Source of the DNA: Aeromicrobium phoceense
Lineage (GTDB): Bacteria; Actinomycetota; Actinomycetes; Propionibacteriales; Nocardioidaceae
Length of the DNA: 64,000 nt
Direction: 5' to 3'
NCBI RefSeq assembly: GCF_013868155.1
Contig: NZ_JACEOG010000001.1
Coordinates: 434,001 to 498,000, forward strand
Below, one piece after another: positions 7,885 to 16,319 of the stretch (positions are counted from its first letter, which is position 1; every line of letters begins with the position of its first letter). The notes below the pieces were generated by a model. That model saw nothing but the letters and a program-made list of their open reading frames with translations, ran no database searches and was not told where the DNA came from. Position numbers and translations under genes: made by a program.

Positions 7885-8760
7885 GTGAACTCCTGGCTGG
7901 CGGTCAGCAACGCGAATGCGGGCACCTCCGACGAGGAGGTCATCGCCCGGGCGCTCTCGGCCCTGCGCGAGGTCGCCGACGTCGACCACGTGGCGACCGA
8001 GGATCCCGACGACCTGGCCGCGGCCCTGGCGAAGCACCCCGACGTCGACCTGGTGGTCTCCATGGGCGGGGACGGCAGCCTGCACGCGGTGGTCCAGGCG
8101 CTGCACGACGCCGGTCGGCTGCCGGGTACCCCGGTGGGACTCGTCCCGCTGGGCACGGGCAACGACTTCGCCCGGACCCTCGACCTGTCCACCGATCCCG
8201 TGGTGGCCGCCCACGACCTCGCCAACGGCTCGGTCCGGCCGATCGACCTGATCCTGGACTCGACGGGGCGGGTCGTGGTGAACGCGGCGCACGTGGGCAT
8301 CGGCGCCGAGGCCGCCGCGCGCGCCGAGCCCGTCAAGCCGGCGCTGGGTCCGATCGCCTACGTGCTCGGGGCGATCTCGACCCTGTTCAGCCGCAGCGCC
8401 GACGTGCACGTGACGATCGACGACCGCACGCTCAGCGGCCGCGTGGCCCAGGTCGCGGTCGGCAACGGGCGCTTCGTGGGCGGCGGCGGCGAGCTGCTGC
8501 CGCACGCCATCGTCGACGACGGGGCGATGGACGTGGCCGTCGCGTTCGCGGCCCGGCTGCCCCAGCGGATCGCCTACGCCCTGCACCTGCGCCGTGGCAC
8601 CCATCCGGGCGCCGACTTCGTGCACTACACGCGGGCCCAGTCGGTGCGGGTGGAGGGCGAGCCCGTGCGCTGCACGACCGACGGCGAGCTCTCCGACCCG
8701 CGCCGGGAGCACGGGTGGGAGCTGCACGCCGGCGGCCTCGCGATGCGCCTTCCCGACTGA
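7885..8760 (+). CDS. Diacylglycerol kinase-family lipid kinase
   Basis: 291 residues with the DAGK catalytic domain: N-terminal NSWLAVSNANAG, the ATP-binding MGGDGSLHAVV (the GGDGT motif) around residues 61-71, and VPLGTGNDFART, which is highly diagnostic. The C-terminal half carries the beta-sandwich seen in YegS/DgkB-type enzymes (VAQVAVGNGRFVGGG, DGAMDVAVA). Such enzymes phosphorylate diacylglycerol or related lipids, feeding phospholipid turnover. I chose the GTG at 7885 because the domain begins there and a TAACGT lies 7 nt upstream. The gene follows two condensation-domain acyltransferases with a 10-bp gap and is convergent with the DUF3151 gene one base away. Confidence 0.9.
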   Translation: MNSWLAVSNANAGTSDEEVIARALSALREVADVDHVATEDPDDLAAALAKHPDVDLVVSMGGDGSLHAVVQALHDAGRLPGTPVGLVPLGTGNDFARTLDLSTDPVVAAHDLANGSVRPIDLILDSTGRVVVNAAHVGIGAEAAARAEPVKPALGPIAYVLGAISTLFSRSADVHVTIDDRTLSGRVAQVAVGNGRFVGGGGELLPHAIVDDGAMDVAVAFAARLPQRIAYALHLRRGTHPGADFVHYTRAQSVRVEGEPVRCTTDGELSDPRREHGWELHAGGLAMRLPD

Positions 8761-8761
8761 G

Positions 8762-9166
8762 TCAGCCCACGAGCGCGTCGTAGCCCTCGCGGCTCGACTC
8801 GCGCAGGAACTCGCGGCAGCGGTGCGCCTCCTCGACGTCGCCGAGTCGCTCGCTGGCGGTGGCCAGGACGGCGAGGGCGTGGAGGAATCCGCGGTTGGCC
8901 TCGTGCGACCACGGCACCGGGCCGTGCCCGCGCCAGCCGTTGCGGCGCAGCGAGTCCAGGGAGCGGTGGTAGGCCGTGCGCGCGAACGCGTAGCCCTCGA
9001 GCTGACGATCCTCGCCGAGCGCGGCGTCGGCCAGGCGTGCCCAGGCGGCCACCGAGTCGGGGTGACGCTCGGCGACCTCCTCGGCGGGCGCTCCCTCGGC
9101 CAGCAGGGCCGTGCCCGGGTCCTCGGGCAGCAGGGTCTCGGGCGGTTCTCCCAGAAGGTTGGTCAT
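8762..9166 (-). CDS. DUF3151 domain protein
   Basis: 134 residues that match the actinobacterial DUF3151 family along the whole length (MTNLLGEPPETLLPED start; WAxLADAALxxG-type centre; GYAFARTAYHRSLDSLRRNGW and VPWSHEANRGFLHALAVLA near the C-terminus). The fold looks TPR-like and helical, predicted cytosolic. Its function is not known. The gene is commonly found close to class II fructose-bisphosphate aldolase in actinobacteria, as it is here with one gene between. A TAGGCT sits 8 nt before the ATG. It is convergent with the lipid kinase gene. Confidence 0.9.
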   Translation of the reverse strand: MTNLLGEPPETLLPEDPGTALLAEGAPAEEVAERHPDSVAAWARLADAALGEDRQLEGYAFARTAYHRSLDSLRRNGWRGHGPVPWSHEANRGFLHALAVLATASERLGDVEEAHRCREFLRESSREGYDALVG

Positions 9167-9194
9167 GGTGAGCCAGCCTAGACGGGCGACCCCA

Positions 9195-9632
9195 TCAGGA
9201 TCGCTGGTGCGTGTGCGCGATGTAGACGTCGCACGGTGCGTGCGCGGCCACGTCGCGGGCGATGCTGCCCAGGATCCGGGCCAGGCCCTGCACGCGCTTG
9301 TTGCCCACGACGATGACGTCGACGTCGAGCTCCTCGGCCGCACGGACCAGCGCGTCGGCGGGGTTGCCCTCGGCGGCGCCGTACGTGACCTCGAGCTCGG
9401 GGAACTCGCGGCGGATCCCGGCGAAGACGTCGCTGGCCACACCCTGGGCCGCCTGCTCGCTCGTGATCAGCAGCTCCTCGGAGCCGACGTCGATCCGCTC
9501 GGCCTCGAAGCTGCCGTACGCCGAGAGCACGTGCAGTCGGGCGCCCATCGCGGCCGCGAGCTCGGCCGCCTTGCGCGCCGCGGCGGCCGCGGGCTCGGTG
9601 TTGTCGACGCCGGTGAGGACGATCTTCGCCAT
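9195..9632 (-). CDS. Universal stress protein (UspA family)
   Basis: 145 residues, one Usp domain. The start MAKIVLTGVDNTEPA gives the first strand and Asp; the C-terminal VIVVGNKRVQGLARILGSI corresponds to the ATP-binding G-x2-G-x9-G(S/T) motif, with Gly-Asn-Lys replacing the usual Gly-x-x-Gly, so nucleotide binding is probable but not certain. The protein is cytosolic and usually dimeric, and Usp proteins in actinobacteria respond to growth arrest and oxygen limitation. It lies 166 bp after fba, separated from it by a strong terminator, so it is transcribed independently. A ribosome site is seen (GGGGAAACC before the ATG). Confidence 0.92.
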   Translation of the reverse strand: MAKIVLTGVDNTEPAAAAARKAAELAAAMGARLHVLSAYGSFEAERIDVGSEELLITSEQAAQGVASDVFAGIRREFPELEVTYGAAEGNPADALVRAAEELDVDVIVVGNKRVQGLARILGSIARDVAAHAPCDVYIAHTHQRS

Positions 9633-9756
9633 GGTTTCCCCTTCATCACGCCGAGCTCGGACGCCCGGATGCCACTTCGGATCCTAGTCGCCGGCGAGGG
9701 CCCCGGCCCGGCCCGGGGCCGCGCGGTCCCGGCCACCGAGACCCGATCCGGACGCG

Positions 9757-9790
9757 ACGACGGCGGGGACGAAGCCGTCCCCGCCGTCGT
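9757..9790 (-). terminator. Rho-independent terminator of fba
   Basis: Perfect 15-bp inverted repeat (9757-9771 with 9776-9790) around a 4-base AAGC loop, starting 9 bp after the fba stop. The stem is almost all G/C. It would work on either strand, but only fba reads into it. Confidence 0.85.
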
Positions 9791-9798
9791 TCGGTGCG

Positions 9799-10815
9799 TC
9801 AGTGCGTGCCGGCGCTGCGCAGGTTCTCGCAGGCCTCGACGACCCGCGCCGCCATGCCGGCCTCGGCGGCCTTGCCCCACGCGCGGGGGTCGTAGGCCTT
9901 CTTGTTGCCGACCTCGCCGTCGACCTTCAGGACGCCGTCGTAGTTCTGGAACATGTGACCGACGACCGGGCGCGTGAACGCGTACTGGGTGTCGGTGTCC
10001 ACGTTCATCTTCACGACGCCGTAGTCGACCGCGGCGCTGATCTCCTCGGGCAGCGAGCCCGATCCGCCGTGGAAGACGAAGTCGAAGGGGCGGTCCTTGC
10101 CGAACTTCGCGGCGACGGCGTCCTGCGCGGCCTTGAGCACCTCGGGACGCAGCTTCACGTTGCCCGGCTTGTAGACACCGTGCACGTTGCCGAACGTCAG
10201 CGCGGTGAGGTACCGGCCGTTCTCGCCGAGGCCGAGCGCCTCGACCAGCGCGATGGCGTCATCGGGGGAGGTGTAGAGCTTGTCGTTGATCTCCGCCTCG
10301 ACGCCGTCCTCCTCGCCGCCGACGACGCCGATCTCGACCTCGAGGATGATGTTCGCGGCGTGCGCCTTGGCCAGCAGCTCCTGCGCGATCTCGAGGTTCT
10401 CGGCCAGCGGCACCGCCGAGCCGTCCCACATGTGCGACTGGAAGTACGGCAGCTCGCCGGCCTTGACGCGCTCGGCCGAGGCCTCGAGCAGCGGGCGGAC
10501 GAAGCCGTCGAGCTTGTCCTTGGGGCAGTGGTCGGTGTGCAGCGCCACGTTGATCGGATACTTCTTGGCGACCTCCTGCGCGAACGCGGCGAACGCCAGC
10601 GAGCCGGAGACCATGTTCTTGACGGTGGGGCCGGAGAAGTAGTCGGCGCCGCCGGTGGAGACCTGGATGATCCCGTCGCTGCCGGCCTCGGCGAAGCCGG
10701 CCAGGGCGGCGTTCAGCGTCTGCGAGGACGAGACGTTGATCGCGGGGTAGGCGAAGGAGTTGTTCTTCGCCTTGTCCAGCATCTCTGCGTAGACCTCGGG
10801 AGTGGCGACGGGCAT
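9799..10815 (-). CDS. fbaA: Fructose-bisphosphate aldolase, class II
   Basis: Zinc-dependent aldolase of glycolysis and gluconeogenesis, splitting fructose 1,6-bisphosphate into two triose phosphates. The 338 residues have the class IIA length and blocks: AYPAINVSSSQTLNAALAGF near the N-terminus, VALHTDHCPKDKLD (metal-binding His and catalytic Asp), LEVEIGVVGGEEDGV, LTFGNVHGVYKPG, DFVFHGGSGS and VKMNVDTDTQYAFTRP. The ATG at 10815 follows AGGAGGAC (minus strand GGAGGACC). The neighbours DUF3151 downstream and TrmH/pyrE upstream are a familiar actinobacterial grouping. A strong terminator ends the transcript. Confidence 0.97.
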   Translation of the reverse strand: MPVATPEVYAEMLDKAKNNSFAYPAINVSSSQTLNAALAGFAEAGSDGIIQVSTGGADYFSGPTVKNMVSGSLAFAAFAQEVAKKYPINVALHTDHCPKDKLDGFVRPLLEASAERVKAGELPYFQSHMWDGSAVPLAENLEIAQELLAKAHAANIILEVEIGVVGGEEDGVEAEINDKLYTSPDDAIALVEALGLGENGRYLTALTFGNVHGVYKPGNVKLRPEVLKAAQDAVAAKFGKDRPFDFVFHGGSGSLPEEISAAVDYGVVKMNVDTDTQYAFTRPVVGHMFQNYDGVLKVDGEVGNKKAYDPRAWGKAAEAGMAARVVEACENLRSAGTH

Positions 10816-10845
10816 GGGTCCTCCTGTGGGAACTCGTGTTGCGGG

Positions 10846-11454
10846 TCAGTATTCCACCGACGCGAGGTCGGCATGCTCACGGATCCAGGCGTGCATCGTG
10901 ATCGCCGCGGCGGCACCCGCGTTGATCGATCGGGTGGAGCCGAACTGGGCGATCGCGACCAGGCGCTCGCACACCGCGGCGGCCTCGGGCGTGAGCCCCG
11001 GACCCTCCTGGCCGAACACCAGGACCGCGTCGCGCGGCAGGGTCGTCGTCTCCAGCGGGACGGCGCCGGGCAGGTTGTCGACGCCGACCACGGTGAGCCC
11101 GGACTCGTCCGCCCACGCGGCGAACGCGGCGACGTCCTCGTGGTGGCGCACGTGGACGTAGCGGTCGGTGACCATCGCCCCGCGGCGGTTCCAGCGGCGC
11201 TTGCCGATGATGTGCACGCCGCCGACGTTGAACGCGTTCGCGGTGCGCACGATCGAGCCGATGTTGAAGTCGTGCTGCCAGTTCTCGATCGCGACGTGCA
11301 GGCGGTGGCGCTGGAGGTCGAGGTCGGCGACGATCGCGTCCACCGTCCAGTAGCGGTAGCGGTCGACGACGTTGCGGCTGTCGCCCTCGCGCAGCAGCTC
11401 GGGATCCAGGCGTGGGTCGTCGGGCCAGGGGCCCTGCCACGGGCCGACGGTCAC
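10846..11454 (-). CDS. SpoU/TrmH-family RNA 2'-O-methyltransferase
   Basis: 202 residues. SPOUT methyltransferases transfer a methyl group from SAM to ribose 2'-OH of tRNA or rRNA. The three SPOUT motifs are visible: motif 1 [15 protein letters not shown] (Asn and catalytic Arg), motif 2 [12 protein letters not shown] (G-x-E-x-x-G) and motif 3 [18 protein letters not shown] (the S-x-N-x-x-A-A knot). The N-terminal 60 residues carry no recognised RNA-binding domain. The GTG at 11454 overlaps the pyrE stop (GTGA), so it is cotranslated with pyrE. The exact target nucleotide cannot be told from sequence; TrmL-like wobble or TrmH-like G18 methylation are both possible. Confidence 0.9.
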   Translation of the reverse strand: MTVGPWQGPWPDDPRLDPELLREGDSRNVVDRYRYWTVDAIVADLDLQRHRLHVAIENWQHDFNIGSIVRTANAFNVGGVHIIGKRRWNRRGAMVTDRYVHVRHHEDVAAFAAWADESGLTVVGVDNLPGAVPLETTTLPRDAVLVFGQEGPGLTPEAAAVCERLVAIAQFGSTRSINAGAAAAITMHAWIREHADLASVEY

Positions 11455-12095
11455 GACACTCCGTACTGCTCGCGGTACGCGCGGACGGCCGGCAGGTGCT
11501 CGGCGAACCGGCCGGTCTCCTCGAGGTACTCGATGATGTCGTCGAAGGTGACGATGGAGGTCACCGCGATCCCGTGGTCGCGCTCGACCTCCTGGATCGC
11601 GGAGAGGTCGCCCGTGCCGCGCTCGCGGCGATCGACGGCCACGACGACGCCCGCCACCTCGGCGTCGAGGGGCTCGACCAGCGCGATGACCTCGCGGATG
11701 GCGGTGCCGGCGGTGATGACGTCGTCGATCACGAGCAGCCGGCCGCGCGGGGCGGCACCGACGAAGAGGCCGCCCTCCCCGTGGTCCTTGGCCTCCTTGC
11801 GGTTGAAGCACCACGGCACGTCCCGGTCGTGGTCCTGGGCCAGCCGCACCGCCGTGGCCGCGGCGAGCGGGATGCCCTTGTAGGCGGGACCGAGCAGGAC
11901 GTCGAACTCGGGTCCGGCGCCCGCGATCGCGTCGGCGTAGAACCCGCCGAGCGCCGACAGCCGCGCGCCGGTGTCGAACGCGCCCGCGTTGAAGAAGTAG
12001 GGCGACGTGCGCCCCGACTTCAGCGTGAACTCGCCGAAGCGCAGGACCTCGTGCTCGAGGGCGAACTCGATGAAGCGGCGCTGGTAGTCGTGCAC
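11451..12095 (-). CDS. pyrE: Orotate phosphoribosyltransferase
   Basis: PyrE converts orotate and PRPP to OMP in pyrimidine synthesis. The 214 residues carry the N-terminal [14 protein letters not shown] (orotate-binding), [14 protein letters not shown], the [11 protein letters not shown] loop with catalytic Lys, and the PRPP motif [13 protein letters not shown]. The start is the GTG at 12095, 6 nt after TACGCT, which suggests a leaderless transcript beginning in the 18-bp gap after the sortase gene. The stop overlaps the methyltransferase start. Length is normal for the family. Confidence 0.96.
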   Translation of the reverse strand: MHDYQRRFIEFALEHEVLRFGEFTLKSGRTSPYFFNAGAFDTGARLSALGGFYADAIAGAGPEFDVLLGPAYKGIPLAAATAVRLAQDHDRDVPWCFNRKEAKDHGEGGLFVGAAPRGRLLVIDDVITAGTAIREVIALVEPLDAEVAGVVVAVDRRERGTGDLSAIQEVERDHGIAVTSIVTFDDIIEYLEETGRFAEHLPAVRAYREQYGVS

Positions 12096-12101
12096 CCCGC
12101 C

Positions 12102-12107
12102 AGCGTA
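12102..12107 (-). promoter_or_regulatory. -10 element of leaderless pyrE transcript
   Basis: TACGCT on the minus strand ends 6 nt before the pyrE GTG, in the short gap after the sortase gene. Confidence 0.5.
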
Positions 12108-12113
12108 GGGGGC

Positions 12114-12761
12114 CTAGGTGCCCGGCTTCCGCTCGGAGGAGGCGAGGTCGCCCACGACGACGCTGCGGTCGTCGGTGTGGAACAGCTCGGAGCAGGTGAC
12201 GAGGGTGATGACGCGCTCGGTGGCCGGCTCCCCTTCCGCGTCGGGGTCGGGGACGGGCCACAGCGGCCACGACGTCGTGAACGGCACGCGGATCTCGTCG
12301 CCGTCCTGGCGCAGGACGTAGGTGTGGACGTGCGTGCGGGTCTCCACGACGACCTCGTCGCCCGCGCGCAGGTCGAGGAACTTGCGGAACGGCTCGCCGT
12401 GCGTGACCCGGTGGCCCGAGAGCACGAGGTTGCCCACGCGGCCCGGATGGGCGCTGTCCTCGTGCCGGCCCACGCCCTTGGCGAGGGTGGCGTCGTCGTC
12501 GCCGTCGAGGATCGGCACCTCGAAGTCGGACCCGAAGCGCTTGATTCGCAGCAGGCCGACCCCGGCGATGGGGTCCTCCTGGGCCTTCCAGGCCTCGGAG
12601 ATCTCGCCGCGGATGCGCTCGTGGTCGCGCTGGGCCACGACGTTCGTGCCCCAGTACTGCCAGCCCACCCAGCCCAGGATCCCCACACCGGTCAGCACCA
12701 GCACGAGGCCGAGCACCAGCACGACGCGGGAGCCGACGGAGCGCGTGGAGGCGGAGGACAC
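12114..12761 (-). CDS. Class E sortase
   Basis: About 215 residues: a short cytoplasmic N-terminus, one membrane helix (VVLVLGLVLVLTGVGILGW, roughly residues 11-29), then an extracellular sortase beta-barrel. The catalytic triad is visible as His in LSGHRVTHG, Cys in TLVTCSEL (C190) and Arg in HTDDRSVV. Class E sortases of actinobacteria attach proteins with LAxTG-type signals to peptidoglycan or pilins. No LAxTG substrate is seen in the window. I chose the GTG at 12761; an in-frame ATG 32 codons upstream (12857) would add an Arg-rich tail and cannot be excluded. The gene precedes pyrE on the same strand with an 18-bp gap. Confidence 0.85.
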   Translation of the reverse strand: MSSASTRSVGSRVVLVLGLVLVLTGVGILGWVGWQYWGTNVVAQRDHERIRGEISEAWKAQEDPIAGVGLLRIKRFGSDFEVPILDGDDDATLAKGVGRHEDSAHPGRVGNLVLSGHRVTHGEPFRKFLDLRAGDEVVVETRTHVHTYVLRQDGDEIRVPFTTSWPLWPVPDPDAEGEPATERVITLVTCSELFHTDDRSVVVGDLASSERKPGT

Positions 12762-12858
12762 CTCACCATTGTCCCGGGGCCGGCCACGCAGGCGAACCCG
12801 ACGCCGCGATCTCTTCGGCGAAGTTCGCGATTTCGCTCCGGCGATTGGGGGCCCCATG

Positions 12859-12864
12859 TATTCT
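12859..12864 (+). promoter_or_regulatory. -10 element of possible small RNA
   Basis: TATTCT on the plus strand, just upstream of the self-complementary 12865-12970 region. No clear -35. Confidence 0.35.
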
Positions 12865-12970
12865 GGAGGAGCAGGTTCGGGGAGCTCTTGAGCCGTCGTT
12901 CCTGCCGTCGGCCCGCCGTTTCACCCCCCGAGAACGGCGGGCCGACCTATGTCCTCCTCCTGCTCCCTCC
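12865..12970 (+). ncRNA. Candidate structured RNA with a C6 hairpin loop (6C-like)
   Basis: Between the divergent sortase and aminotransferase genes. A perfect 14-bp stem (12907-12920 with 12933-12946) closes a 12-base loop holding six consecutive C (12923-12928). The 5' segment 12865-12875 can pair with 12959-12970 (11 pairs, one bulged base), closing the whole region. A TATTCT hexamer precedes it. Actinobacterial 6C RNAs have two hairpins with loops of at least six C; only one is visible here, so the assignment is tentative. It could also be a long leader of the aminotransferase gene. Confidence 0.45.
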
Positions 12971-12990
12971 GAAGATCCGATGGGCCCCGC

Positions 12991-12996
12991 TATCGT
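12991..12996 (+). promoter_or_regulatory. -10 element of leaderless aminotransferase transcript
   Basis: TATCGT followed by 7 nt and GTG at 13004. This favours the GTG over the ATG at 12980. Confidence 0.5.
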
Positions 12997-13003
12997 CGAT
13001 CAG

Positions 13004-14173
13004 GTGAGCAGGCGCAGCGCTCGACTCGACGGCATCGGCACCACGATCTTCGCGGAGATGAGTGCCCTGGCCACGCAGACCGGCGCGATCAACCTCGGCC
13101 AGGGCTTTCCCGACGAGGACGGCCCCGAGGTGATCCGGCAGGCGGCGCGCGACGCCATCACCGCGGGCCACAACCAGTACGCACCCGGCACCGGCATCGC
13201 ACCCCTGCGCGAGGCGATCGCCCGGCACCAGCACCGCTTCCACGGCATCGAGCTCGACCCGGCGCGGGAGGTGGTGGTGACCACCGGCGCGACCGAGGCC
13301 GTCGCGGCCGCGCTGCTCGGGCTGGTGAACCCCGGTGACGACGTGCTCGTGCTGGAGCCCTACTACGACTCCTACCGCGCCGTGATCCAGATGGCCGGCG
13401 CCCGCCACGTCGCGGTGACCCTGCGCGCTCCCGACTTCCGGCTGCCCGTGGACGAGCTGCGCGCCGCGGTGACCCCGCGCACCACCGCGATCGTCCTCAA
13501 CACACCGCACAACCCCACAGGGTCGGTGCTGACGCCGCAGGAGCTGGCCGCCGTCGCCGAGGTGGCGATCGAGCACGACCTGGTCGTCGTCTCCGACGAG
13601 GTCTACGAGCATCTCGCGTTCGCTCGGCCGCACGTGCCGATCGCGACGCTGCCGGGCATGGCCGAGCGGACACTCACCGTCAGCAGCGCCGGGAAGACCT
13701 TCTCCCTCACCGGCTGGAAGATCGGCTGGGCGACCGGACCGGCCGACCTGGTGGACGCGCTGATGGGTGCGAAGCAGTTCCTCACCTACACCTCCGGCGC
13801 GCCGTTCCAGCCGGCGATCGCCACGGCACTCGACCTGCCCGACGCGTTCTTCACCGGACTGCGCGACGGGCTGCGCGAGCGTCGCGACCTCCTGTGCTCC
13901 GGGCTGTCCGACGCGGGCTTCGACGTGTTCGTCCCCGAGGGGACGTACTTCGCGACGACCGACGTGGCGCCCCTCGGCTTCTCCGACGGCCTCGAGTTCT
14001 GCCGCACGCTCCCTCGTCTCGCCGGCGTCGTCGCCGTCCCGCACCAGGTGTTCCACGACGACCGGCCCGACGGCTCGAACCCCGGACGCACCCTCGTCCG
14101 CTGGGCGTTCTGCAAGCGCACCGAGGTGCTCGTGGAGGCCGTCGAGCGCCTGCGTGCGCTGCGCTCGATCTGA
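13004..14173 (+). CDS. PLP-dependent aminotransferase, class I/II
   Basis: 389 residues of the fold-type I aminotransferase family, closest in pattern to the DapC/kynurenine/methionine aminotransferase group (INLGQGFPDEDGP near the N-terminus; NQYAPGTGIAPLREAIA). The cofactor lysine is K231 in SSAGKTFSLTGWKIGW; NTPHNPTG supplies the PLP-contacting Asn, VVSDEVYEHL the Asp, and LVRWAFCK the carboxylate-binding Arg. Cytosolic. The amino donor and physiological substrate are uncertain; DapC (succinyl-diaminopimelate transaminase) is one candidate. I chose GTG 13004 because of the TATCGT 7 nt upstream; an ATG at 12980 would add 8 residues. Confidence 0.9.
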   Translation: MSRRSARLDGIGTTIFAEMSALATQTGAINLGQGFPDEDGPEVIRQAARDAITAGHNQYAPGTGIAPLREAIARHQHRFHGIELDPAREVVVTTGATEAVAAALLGLVNPGDDVLVLEPYYDSYRAVIQMAGARHVAVTLRAPDFRLPVDELRAAVTPRTTAIVLNTPHNPTGSVLTPQELAAVAEVAIEHDLVVVSDEVYEHLAFARPHVPIATLPGMAERTLTVSSAGKTFSLTGWKIGWATGPADLVDALMGAKQFLTYTSGAPFQPAIATALDLPDAFFTGLRDGLRERRDLLCSGLSDAGFDVFVPEGTYFATTDVAPLGFSDGLEFCRTLPRLAGVVAVPHQVFHDDRPDGSNPGRTLVRWAFCKRTEVLVEAVERLRALRSI

Positions 14174-14253
14174 GACGATCGTGCAACTCCCGTTTGCATG
14201 TGGCCTACCTCACACCTAGAGTCACGCCAACGGCATCTCGTAGGGGGACTCTC

Positions 14254-16302
14254 GTGTCACGACGGCTCAAGGCATTCCTGGTGGCGGCGCTCGGCGCCCT
14301 GGTCCTGGTCACCGGAGGGACCGGAGCGTCGGCCGAATCGGGCTGGTGGGTCGCGACGAGCACCCCCACCCCGGAGTCCGAGGTCAACGCGACCGGCGAG
14401 CCGATGCGCGGCACCGGCCCCGGTGGCGAGGTGAGCGGCTTCATCGACGCCCACACCCACATGTTCATGGACCTGGGCATGGGCGGGAACGCGGTCTGCG
14501 GCTCCACCTGGAGTGAGAAGGGCGTCGCGGACGCGCTCAAGGACTGCGACCGTCACGGCGTCTCGATCCTGGAGAACCTGACGAACTCCGGCGCCGGCCG
14601 CGGGCCCCTCGACGCGCACGACACGGTCGGCTGGCCCACGTTCAAGGACTGGCCGACCTACTCCTCCTTCACGCACCAGCAGATGTACTACAAGTGGGTC
14701 GAGCGGGCGTGGCGCGGCGGCCAGCGGATCATGGTGAACGACATGGTCTCCAACCCGGGGCTGTGCCCGATCCTGGGTGTCATCGCCGGCCCGAACAAGT
14801 ACAGCTGCGACGACATGGACACCGTCCGTCGCCAGATCAAGGCGACGTACGACCTGCAGGCGTTCATTGACCGGCAGTTCGGCGGCCCCGGCAAGGGCTG
14901 GTACCGCGTCGTCACCACGCCGGAGCAGGCCCGTGAGGTCGTGGCCGACGGCAAGCTGGCCGTCGTCCTCGGCGTCGAGGTGTCCGAGCCGTTCGGCTGC
15001 AAGCAGGTGCTCGGCGCGCCGCAGTGCACGAAGGCCGACATCGACCGGGGCCTCGACGAGCTCCAGGGCAAGGGCGTCTCGAGCATGTTCCTGTGCCACA
15101 AGTTCGACAACGCGCTGTGCGGCGTGCGCTACGACGAGGGCACGGCCGGGCTGCTGGTGAACGCCGGCCAGTTCCTGACCACGGGCACCTGGTGGAACCC
15201 CGCGACGTGCCGCGAGGGCGAGGTCGCCGACAACACGGTGATCGGCGGCGTGCTGCCCAGCGAGATCGCGAGCGTCCCGGGCCTGCCCGCGGTGCTGCCG
15301 GTCTACCCCAAGGGGCCGCACTGCAATCCGCGCGGCCTCACCGAGCTCGGCGAGTACGCCCTGCGCGGGATGATCAAGCGCAACATGATGGTCGAGCTGG
15401 ACCACATGAGCGCCAAGGCCGCCGGCCGCGCACTGGACATCCTCGAGGCCGAGGCCTACCCCGGCGCCCTCTCGACGCACGACTGGCTGTCGACGGCGTA
15501 CATGGACCGGCTCTACGGCCTCGGCGGCTTCGCGACGCAGTACGGGCACACGGCCACCGAGTTCGCGACGCAGTGGCGCGAGACGAAGCCCCTGCGCGAC
15601 AAGTACGGCGTCGCCTACGGCTACGGCACCGACATGAACGGCTTCGGCGGCACGGCGGCGCCGCCCGAGGACGGCGCGAAGATCTCCTACCCGTTCACCG
15701 GCGTCGACGGCACGGTCTTCGATCGGCAGGTCACCGGTGAGCGCACGTGGGACTACAACGCCGAGGGCGTCCCGCACTACGGTCTCGTCCCCGACTGGAT
15801 CGAGAGCCTGCGCACCCTGGCCGGGTCCGCAATCGTCGACGACCTCGCCGCCGGTTCGGAGTCCTACCTGCAGACGTGGGGCGCCACCTCCGACTTCCAG
15901 CCGGGCGCGAACCTCGCGCGCGAGGCGATCGCCTCGGCCAGCTCCACCGAGTGGAACCTGCTGACGGACCTGAAGCCGGGCCGCGCGATCGACGGCAAGC
16001 TCTCCACCCGCTGGGCCAGCAAGTACGGCCAGGACGACGCCTGGTTCCAGGTGGAGCTGCTGTCGGTGCGCCCGGTCAGCAAGGTCACGATCGAGTGGGA
16101 GAGCGCGTACGCGCGCCAGTACCGCGTGCAGACCTCGCTCGACGGGAAGCAGTGGCGCGACGTGGCCGTCGTCGGCTCCGGGAACGGCGGGCTCGACACC
16201 GTGAAGTTCGCGCCGAGCTCGGCGCGGTTCGTGCGGATGCAGGGCGTCGAGCGCGCGACCCGGTACGGCTACTCGATCAAGGAGTTCGGCGCCTTCAGCT
16301 GA
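14254..16302 (+). CDS. Secreted amidohydrolase/dipeptidase-like protein with F5/8-type C domain
   Basis: 682 residues. A GTG start with AGGGGGA ribosome site opens a Sec signal peptide (RRLKAFLVAALGALVLVTGG, cleavage near ASA-ES at about 28-29). Residues 55-560 look like a metal-dependent TIM-barrel hydrolase: DAHTHMFMDLG gives an HxH metal motif, MVELDHMSAKAAGRALDI resembles the membrane-dipeptidase (M19) signature, and LSTHDW and YGTDMNGFG supply further candidate ligands. Residues 565-682 form a discoidin/F5-8C module (NLAREAIASASSTEW, AIDGKLSTRWAS, WFQVELL), normally a carbohydrate- or surface-binding domain. Numerous Cys pairs (CGSTW, CDRHG, CSCDD-type positions) suggest disulfides. The substrate is unknown; a terminator follows. 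Confidence 0.85.
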   Translation: MSRRLKAFLVAALGALVLVTGGTGASAESGWWVATSTPTPESEVNATGEPMRGTGPGGEVSGFIDAHTHMFMDLGMGGNAVCGSTWSEKGVADALKDCDRHGVSILENLTNSGAGRGPLDAHDTVGWPTFKDWPTYSSFTHQQMYYKWVERAWRGGQRIMVNDMVSNPGLCPILGVIAGPNKYSCDDMDTVRRQIKATYDLQAFIDRQFGGPGKGWYRVVTTPEQAREVVADGKLAVVLGVEVSEPFGCKQVLGAPQCTKADIDRGLDELQGKGVSSMFLCHKFDNALCGVRYDEGTAGLLVNAGQFLTTGTWWNPATCREGEVADNTVIGGVLPSEIASVPGLPAVLPVYPKGPHCNPRGLTELGEYALRGMIKRNMMVELDHMSAKAAGRALDILEAEAYPGALSTHDWLSTAYMDRLYGLGGFATQYGHTATEFATQWRETKPLRDKYGVAYGYGTDMNGFGGTAAPPEDGAKISYPFTGVDGTVFDRQVTGERTWDYNAEGVPHYGLVPDWIESLRTLAGSAIVDDLAAGSESYLQTWGATSDFQPGANLAREAIASASSTEWNLLTDLKPGRAIDGKLSTRWASKYGQDDAWFQVELLSVRPVSKVTIEWESAYARQYRVQTSLDGKQWRDVAVVGSGNGGLDTVKFAPSSARFVRMQGVERATRYGYSIKEFGAFS

Positions 16303-16319
16303 TCGCTGAGGGCAGAGGA

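Noticed and set aside
12907-12946. Simple terminator of an upstream plus-strand gene
   Set aside because: No plus-strand gene precedes it (the sortase is on the minus strand and divergent), so a small RNA or leader is more likely.
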